DNA from: Coptis chinensis
Taxonomy: Eukaryota; Streptophyta; Magnoliopsida; Ranunculales; Ranunculaceae
NCBI GenBank assembly: GCA_015680905.1
Contig: CM027380.1
Location: 56,003,001 to 56,067,000, forward strand
Reading direction: 5' to 3'
Length of the DNA stretch: 64,000 nt
The notes below the pieces were generated by a model. The model saw only the letters and a list, made by a program, of their open reading frames with translations, was not told the DNA's origin and did not search any database. The position numbers and the translations under genes are program-made. Positions 58,301 to 64,000 of this stretch are shown here, piece after piece. Position 1 is the first letter of the stretch, and every line of letters begins with the position of its first letter.

Positions 58301-59565
58301 CGAGCTTTAGAGTCTTGAATATTACATGTACTTAGATCATCCTGCAATTGGCTTTGTAACCAAATGGAAGCTTCCATCTCGCAAAAACATTCCTGGAGAT
58401 GATCAGCCTTGATTGCTAACTGATGTGCAACCTTATTACAAGATCTATCTATATGGGTTACAAGCCAGGAAACAAAAGATGATGAAAATTCCTGTGCATC
58501 TATAATTATATTTGGGGTTGTCCTCCCGATGTTAGTAGCTAGCCTATTCCAAAAATCAGCTACTGTCTTGCAATCAATTTGTAGTATTATGCTTTGGTAG
58601 CCTAGGACGTATGCCCATTGAATGGTGCATTTGAGCCCCCTGCTTTCTCCCTCCTTGGCGTCTCGTCTATACTTGTTCTGGTGTGTTTGCGACTAAGAAA
58701 AAACCATTGTCATCTCACATAACATAACCAATACCAATAGGTTTACATTCCAAAAAGAAAGCAATGTCCACATTGATTTTGACATAGGACGATGGTGGAG
58801 TTATCCAGCTTTTATAGCCCCGTATAAGAGTGGATGGTTGTGATGGTTTTTTATATAGTTTGATTAGGTGGAGTGATGTGAGATGGGTGGCTGTTTTCGC
58901 AATGTCAAAAGGTGATGGCTGTTTTTTTGTCGAGAAAATAATGCTACATCTCTCTTTCCAAATGGTCCAGTAAATGTAAAGGCATGTCAACTTCCATTCA
59001 TCTAATTTTACACTCCAATCAGGTGGTGGTTTAAACCATAGGCCAACAAAATCTTTAACAGTTAAATTTTTGAAAAAGTCAATACGAATATGCCAAGGAG
59101 TAGCAAACCAAACAGCCCTAGTGAAAGGGCAAGCAATAAGCAGATGGTGTAAAGTTTCAACCGGTGCTTTACAAAAAACACACCGTTGATCTTTGATGGC
59201 AAAGATATGATTGATTCTCTCTTGAGTCAGTACAATGTCATGAACACATTTCCACGCAAAAATCTCGGTTCTTGGGTTCCCCTAAGACTTCCAAATTTTA
59301 AGGAAAAAACTTGGATTATTAATAATGGGTTTTTTAATTTTAGCAAGACTCGGGTACTCATAGAAGGATTTGATACTGAAAGACCCCCATTTTTTGTCTC
59401 TCTCCCCCCGCAAACAAAGATTCTTCTTGCGAATCATCTTTCACATAAATGTTCAAAATATTTCCCACGATAAATTCCTAGAAGAGAGACTCAAACAGGT
59501 TGATGTTCCAAGATTTTGTGGTAGGGTGAAAGAGTTCAGAAAGTCTTTCAGGTGCGAATCCTGAA
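58301..59565 (-). pseudogene. LINE ORF2 C-terminus: zf-RVT and RNase H-like domains, 5'-truncated
   Basis: Minus strand, with frame changes: KKWGSFSIKSFYEYPSL and TEIFAWKCVHDIVLTQERIN, then CVFCKAPVETLHHLLIACPF (Cys/His zinc-binding zf-RVT), LYIYWTIWKERC, WITPPSSYVKINVDIAFF and GIGYVM, a TGA, DDNGFFL, then AYVLGYQSIILQIDCKTVAD and SWLVTHIDRSCNKVAHQLAI (RNase H-like RVT_3). This order is the end of plant non-LTR retrotransposon ORF2. The reverse transcriptase and endonuclease domains are missing, as in a typical 5'-truncated insertion ending near 59565. Confidence 0.82.
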
Positions 59566-60306
59566 AAAACTATTTAGCTGCCCGAAAAATTTGTTTTTCT
59601 GCCCAAAAATTGATTGAACCAATCAAAACTTGATGTTTGTGGACAAGTCTATCCACAAATTCGTTCTCTAATTAAATAAACATGTTTTGTTGAGATTTTT
59701 TCTTAAACCCTATTTTATCAAACTAGGAAATTTCGTGATGTTTCTCAAAATATCTTAGCATATCTCGACATTTTTCACTAATGGGCAATCCATATGCTTT
59801 TGGAGCTGGATGAGAAAGTGAGAAGAAAAAATTATTTTTTTATTTGAAAAACAAGTTTTTGCCTAGATGGAAACACGCCACCAAGAATTTACAAGAACTT
59901 AAGCTAACTCACATCTGGTAGGAAGGCAATTTTGGAGCAAATTCGGCAGCCCGAAAGAGTTCTTCAATGCCACTATGAACCATATCTTCGAGCACAAACA
60001 GACCTGACTTTGTGACACATATAAAAAGTCCTTTCACAACTTATTATAGGTTTAATTAATGTATGATGTAAAGCAATGTCTCTCACTTTCATTTCTTTCT
60101 AATATAATTTCTTACTTGTGTGCAAAAAAAAAGACAAGTTTTTGCTATTTATCATAAAACATGTTTTTTAGACCAATAAATGTTTTTTTTGGTGAAAAAC
60201 TACTTTCTACAGAAATAGAGACCAAACATGTTTATTTTTTCAAAAAACATTTTTTTTCACTAATAAATGTTTATTGGCAATAAATAAATAGGATCCAAAC
60301 ACCCCC
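59566..60306. other. Right terminal region of the 25-kb insertion, no gene
   Basis: AT-rich with repeated AAACATTTATT / AAACATGTTT words and A/T runs, similar in style to the left 150 bp of the insertion. It ends AGGATCCAAACACCCCC. Confidence 0.55.
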
Positions 60307-61169
60307 TAAGTTTCCTTCCTCTAAATTATAAGCAAACATATATCGAGGTCCCCAAAAGTACACAGAATCATTAAACAAAATTCCATGCCTTAAGGAAAAG
60401 GTTTCATGATGAGAGATACAAGACTTATTCCATTTTCCTATCTCTAAACAATATGTATCCACTTTTAGATCGGTGGCGTCCGAAGGTATGAAAGAAACTA
60501 CCTTAAATCTTATTTCTTGGATATCATAATCTTCATTACCGTAAAAAAAAAAAAAGTAGTATCCTTTATAAGACGGTTGCGTTGGGGTTTGGTTAAAGGG
60601 TTGCAAATGATATATTGTGGGCGGAAGTCAAGGAAGAACCTACATTGGTTTGTCTTCTCAGCACAAAGCACAAACCCATTGTGAGAGGCAACAACTACAA
60701 CGGAGCATCGGAGAAAGCTCAAATTGGTATCCAACGGTGTATCATTCGAGTGGATTTCACTACCAAAATCATAAAAGCTCACCCCCGTGACATCTATATA
60801 TAGGGTTACTGGGATTGATATGCCCCCCAAAAATACCAGTTATAAGAGGGCTGAATGACTTCGATCTCATCCTAAATCTATTAATAAAGGCAGGGTGATA
60901 TATCAAACTTCGCCAACTTTTGCACACGCACTGACGCACAAACATCCAAACAATATTTTTGTAAGGGCTCGAATGAGTATCTCTACAAGCAAATCCTCGG
61001 TAATGGGCAACTGAGGTAAGATAACCCCTTTTCCTCTTTTCACCATTGACATTTTTAAACCCCTAGCTTGGATTTTCTTTCTAGCTGTTTTGTATACCCA
61101 TCTCCCTTGTTTGTTCTTTACACAATTTTGTATTCGTTTTCTATTCTGTCCGATTGCTAGATCTAACAT
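60307..61169 (-). pseudogene. F-box protein, 5' part of the gene, with frameshifts
   Basis: From about 61169 the minus strand encodes a basic leader, then the F-box (LPQLPITEDLLVEILIRALT, and CVCKSWRSLI after a frameshift near 60930), FGGHINP in one frame, and SFLRCSVVVVASHNGFVLCA with IICNPLTKPQ in another. After a T-rich stretch near 60550 a further frame gives RFKVVSFIPSDATDLKVDTY, WNKSCISHHETFSLRHGILF and YMFAYNLEEGNL, where the big insertion interrupts it. The order F-box, then F-box-associated repeats is normal. Several frame changes indicate decay; some may predate and some postdate the insertion. The C-terminus is at 34536-34934. F-box proteins are substrate receptors of SCF E3 ligases. 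Confidence 0.7.
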
Positions 61170-61323
61170 TTTAGATTAGTTTGGGCTGCAAGGCAGGCCA
61201 CCAAAAAAAAAAAAAAAACCACTCACGCGAGGAATACGTGACTCTTTCCCTCTATTTTTTCCAGTTTGGCAACTACTCTAACGTTGGGAAGTTCAACGGT
61301 CTAGATAATGGACCGAGAAGAGG

Positions 61324-61490
61324 ATTATTTCAATTGATTTTTTACATTTTGTTATTGGAAACAAGGAGGTGTATATAATATTTAATAAATCTCCTTCATT
61401 TATTAAATAGTATATACACCTCCTTGTTTCCAATAACAAATTGATTGAAATTTCAAATAACAATATGTAAAAAATCAATTGAAATAATCT
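61324..61490. mobile_element. Foldback hairpin element, about 167 bp
   Basis: ATTATTTCAATTGATTTTTT at the left is inverted as AAAAAATCAATTGAAATAAT at the right, and TTGTTATTGGAAACAAGGAG / CTCCTTGTTTCCAATAACAA form the inner stem around a short loop at about 61390. The right arm has about 28 bp not present in the left. No flanking duplication is obvious. It is a small MITE or foldback upstream of the F-box pseudogene. Confidence 0.75.
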
Positions 61491-63576
61491 TTCTTATGCC
61501 CCCAAAAAAAAAACAGAGAACATAAAAATGGAAAAGGCTTTGTGTGACTTCTACCTTCTTAGAAAAAAAAAACAAAAAAAAAACAAACCTTCGAAAACTT
61601 GAGAAACCTTACGAAAGTTCTCATTAATCTCTTGCGATGGGTTGCCGCATCTTGGGGTAAGAAATTACAAGGTAATGAATTTGGGTTATGATTTCCATAT
61701 ATTCTTCTATCTTCTTAGGTTTTATATATGTGTGTGTGTGTATTTCTTTTTGTATATCATCATGATTCACAAAAAATTGCTTCTTTTTCACCTTTCTTAT
61801 TTTTTCATTTATGCTCATATTTAGATTTATACTCGAATGTAACGTCTAAGAACAACATATTTCCATCATAATTCATTAAGGTTATCACTTTGTTAGTTTT
61901 GTTGATTACAACCCAACTCAATGTGCATATGAAAGAGTTTGTTAGTGGGAGGTTGTGTTCAAGGGTCTTCAATGTTCATGGTATTAAAGTTGATCTTCTT
62001 TTTTGTGGCAGTGATTATTTAGGATTTGGTGATAATGAATTAGTTTTAATATGGACTCCATACATGTAGGGAGCGCTGAAATGCCAGGTCATGTACTTAT
62101 CGTACGTGAAAGATTTGGCCAAATCATGATTATTAGACTAGAGTATTTGATGAAATTTTATATAGGAGAGAGATTTGGTTCCCAATAATAATGATTCACT
62201 GGCATCGGCCTTTTGCATAGCTTTTTCCAAGAAAATGCCATGTGGATTTTTATTTTATTGCAATGTTTAGTACACACACACGTACAACTGCCGCATGTGG
62301 GAGTTCTATAGGAACTCCATAATCGAAGTCATTTGTTTTTCCTCTAATAAGGCACATAGAAAGGTGCTCTATATGTTCTCATTGTTTGGTTTCTTTCTTT
62401 TTTTCATCCAGTATGTAAATTTGTTGCTTGGGGTGTATATAAGTATTTACCAATGCCAAGCATCTGTTTCGGCTCCAAAGGTTAGTTTTATTGTTTTGCC
62501 ATACTACTAAATAGTAGTTGAAAGTTGAAATCAAAATAAATTAATCTCATATATCGTATGTTGTATTGAATGGAATATATGATACATTTGCTATCTAGGG
62601 TGAAACTTCTTTAGAACTCAGGCAATTGGCTTTACATCTTATTCATAATTCACTGAATAATTGATTAGGACTGTCATATGACTTGGTGTAACTCAGAATG
62701 CTCACATGCACACTATTATTAAATACGGTCAACTCGATTACGATCCTTTGAATTCCAAAAATGAGGTTCACAATCATAATACTTCCAAGATCAAATAATG
62801 AGGTCAATTCACGATCCTTTTTTTTTTTTTTTTACTGTACATCAGCAGTTTTTTTCCCTAACTTTGCTTTTGAATTCATTTGTTAATTGTTGTTGATTTT
62901 CGTTTATTTCAGCTATGTATATGTAATCTTCAATCTTAATTACAATAATGCCCACTGATAAGAGTTTATTAGATGTTACTCTAACTCACACTTAAGTCAA
63001 GTACATTACTCTCGATTCATGTTGAAATTTAGTTCGAGTAAGGGAATTGTCCCATGCCTAAACATTAAAGCACTTGTTCATACCTTTGCTAGACTACTCA
63101 AGAGAGAACTTAAATGAGAGAAGGATTTTGTTTGGAAGTTTTTACACTACACTTGAATTCTTTTTACCTTAACTTATAAATTACATAAACTCAACTTTTA
63201 AACACTTATACAAAGAGAATTAAGAGAGAAAGAAAATTTTGGAGAGTTAAATCCACTCATGTAGGTTACTCCTACACTGCTTACAACTTGTCTTGCATCT
63301 CTAATCTCTCATTTGATTCATAGACAAATCAAATGTGAGTTTTGAGTCGTGATCCCTAACACGATGAACTCATCTCTGAGAACATCCTGTTAGCATGAGG
63401 AGTTAAACACATACCTCATCTCTAAGAGTATTTTTCAACTCCTAGCGTAACTTTACACCTATCGTTCAAAGATCGGAGTCTACTCTTACAAACGAGTCGT
63501 GGGCGCTACTAAAGTAGTCACGCCCCACTATGGAATTCTGAATCCAAGTCCTCAAATTCGGCCGTTTGCTACCATT
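61491..63576. other. No gene seen
   Basis: AT-rich. A (GT)n run lies at about 61728-61742 and a T run at about 62818-62834. Plus-strand frames at 61931-62069 (MKEFVSGRLCSRVFNVHGIK) and 62295-62510 (hydrophobic, one likely membrane segment) are short and unassigned. Confidence 0.4.
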
Positions 63577-64000
63577 TTGTGATAGGATGTAAGATCAGGT
63601 TTGAACGCCCTGAGAAAATGACTAGAAGATAGAAGCAGAGTCGAATTCCTCACATGAGCTTCATTAACCCTCCGCAAGGAGGGTTTTAGCTCATGATCAT
63701 AGAATGTATGAACTAAATAAGAAGAAGAAGTAAGAGAGAAAATAGGTTGAGAGAGAAAAATTCCTATTTCCTATGGAGAAGACTTCATTAACAAGTTACA
63801 AGCTTTCTATTCTAAAACTAGAAAACAAAAAACCAAAAAAAGATGTTTTACAAAAACTAACTTATATCTAAAAATGGAAATTAGTACAAATCACAAGTGC
63901 TCTCTCCATTTCCTTTTGTGCTCCACTTATTCATTTAGTGCTCCACTTCACTTTGTCTTTAATTAGTGCTCAAATAATGGAGCAACCACTAAGTGATGGC
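63577..64000 (-). repeat. Possible end of an LTR retrotransposon LTR running off the window
   Basis: On the minus strand, ...CATCCTATCACA is followed after AAA by TGGTAGCAAACGGCC, which resembles an LTR end plus primer binding site. If so, the LTR occupies 63577 onward and the element body lies to the left. The other LTR is not in the window. Weak evidence. Confidence 0.25.

Larger units (their letters stand above)
34935..60306. mobile_element. 25.4-kb insertion with PIF/Harbinger-like ends in an F-box gene
   Basis: The left end reads AGTGGGTGTTTGGATCTC and the right end, inverted, GGGGGTGTTTGGATCCTA. TAA flanks both sides (34932-34934 and 60307-60309). Removing the interval plus one TAA rejoins an F-box reading frame exactly, which fixes both boundaries. 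GGG(T/C)GTTTGG ends with a TAA/TTA 3-bp duplication fit PIF/Harbinger-type elements. No Harbinger transposase or Myb-like protein is recognisable. The interior contains an unrecognised exon, a tRNA-like sequence, a 12.6-kb Ty3 element (itself containing a solo LTR), a CLU/FRIENDLY pseudogene and a LINE fragment. Without the Ty3 element and its target duplication it would be about 12.8 kb. Confidence 0.75.

Noticed and set aside
62295..62510. 71-codon plus-strand frame with a hydrophobic segment as a small membrane protein gene
   Set aside because: AT-rich low-complexity sequence, no conserved pattern, no promoter or splice support.

Overview
The window is AT-rich plant nuclear DNA, most likely eudicot. 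The reasons are plant-type intron/exon structure with GT..AG borders, fragments of plant nuclear genes (TFIIE-alpha, an HAS1-type DEAD-box helicase, RlmN-like radical SAM, an EDR1/Raf-type MAPKKK, ABCF, CLU/FRIENDLY, F-box), and plant-type LTR, CACTA, LINE and foldback transposons. I see no complete, undamaged protein-coding gene. Nearly every recognisable coding piece is a fragment, a decayed copy or a transposon gene.

Layout. 1-2.7 kb: C-terminal exons of a TFIIE-alpha pseudogene and a small MITE with an 8-bp target duplication. 3.9-5.1 kb: a foldback element with an A-tract at its apex, then a cluster of short hairpin repeats. 6-12 kb: a possible 5' leader, old repeat DNA, and a broken plant transposon protein with an acidic minisatellite tail. 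12.6-22.7 kb: a piece resembling the ARGONAUTE1 N-terminus, exons of an HAS1/RH27/RH51-type helicase, then TNP1/En/Spm exons and a CACTA terminus. This reads as a CACTA element carrying host gene pieces. It is interrupted by a 3.3-kb solo LTR (TSD TCTCC) and a small minus-strand LTR retrotransposon (TSD ATAAC), whose own 5' LTR holds another solo LTR (TSD GAAAC).

23.1-25.2 kb: a tandem array with an exact 122-bp period between direct repeats. 26-32.1 kb: a second CACTA-like terminus followed by a minus-strand mosaic of exons from RlmN, a Raf-type MAPKKK and an ABCF protein.

34.5-61.2 kb: one F-box gene (minus strand) cut in two by a 25.4-kb insertion with PIF/Harbinger-like ends (GGGTGTTTGGATC) and a TAA target duplication; removing it rejoins the reading frame. 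The insertion contains an unrecognised exon, a tRNA-like sequence, a full-length 12.6-kb Athila-like Ty3 element without pol (TSD ATCCT, tRNA-Asp PBS), a decayed CLU/FRIENDLY gene and a LINE fragment. The Ty3 element holds a 3.46-kb solo LTR, inserted in its protease gene, with about two dozen TTGAC(C/T) W-box cores. Up to four levels of nesting can be read from target duplications. 61.3-64 kb: a foldback hairpin and unassigned DNA, perhaps running into another LTR at the edge.

The unifying theme is capture, nesting and decay of host gene fragments by several transposon classes. I found no evidence for a new enzymatic or defence system. The best candidates for new biology are the chimeric CACTA transcription unit, the RlmN/MAPKKK/ABCF mosaic, the 25-kb F-box insertion and the W-box expansion in an LTR. 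All family assignments are by eye, without database searches.
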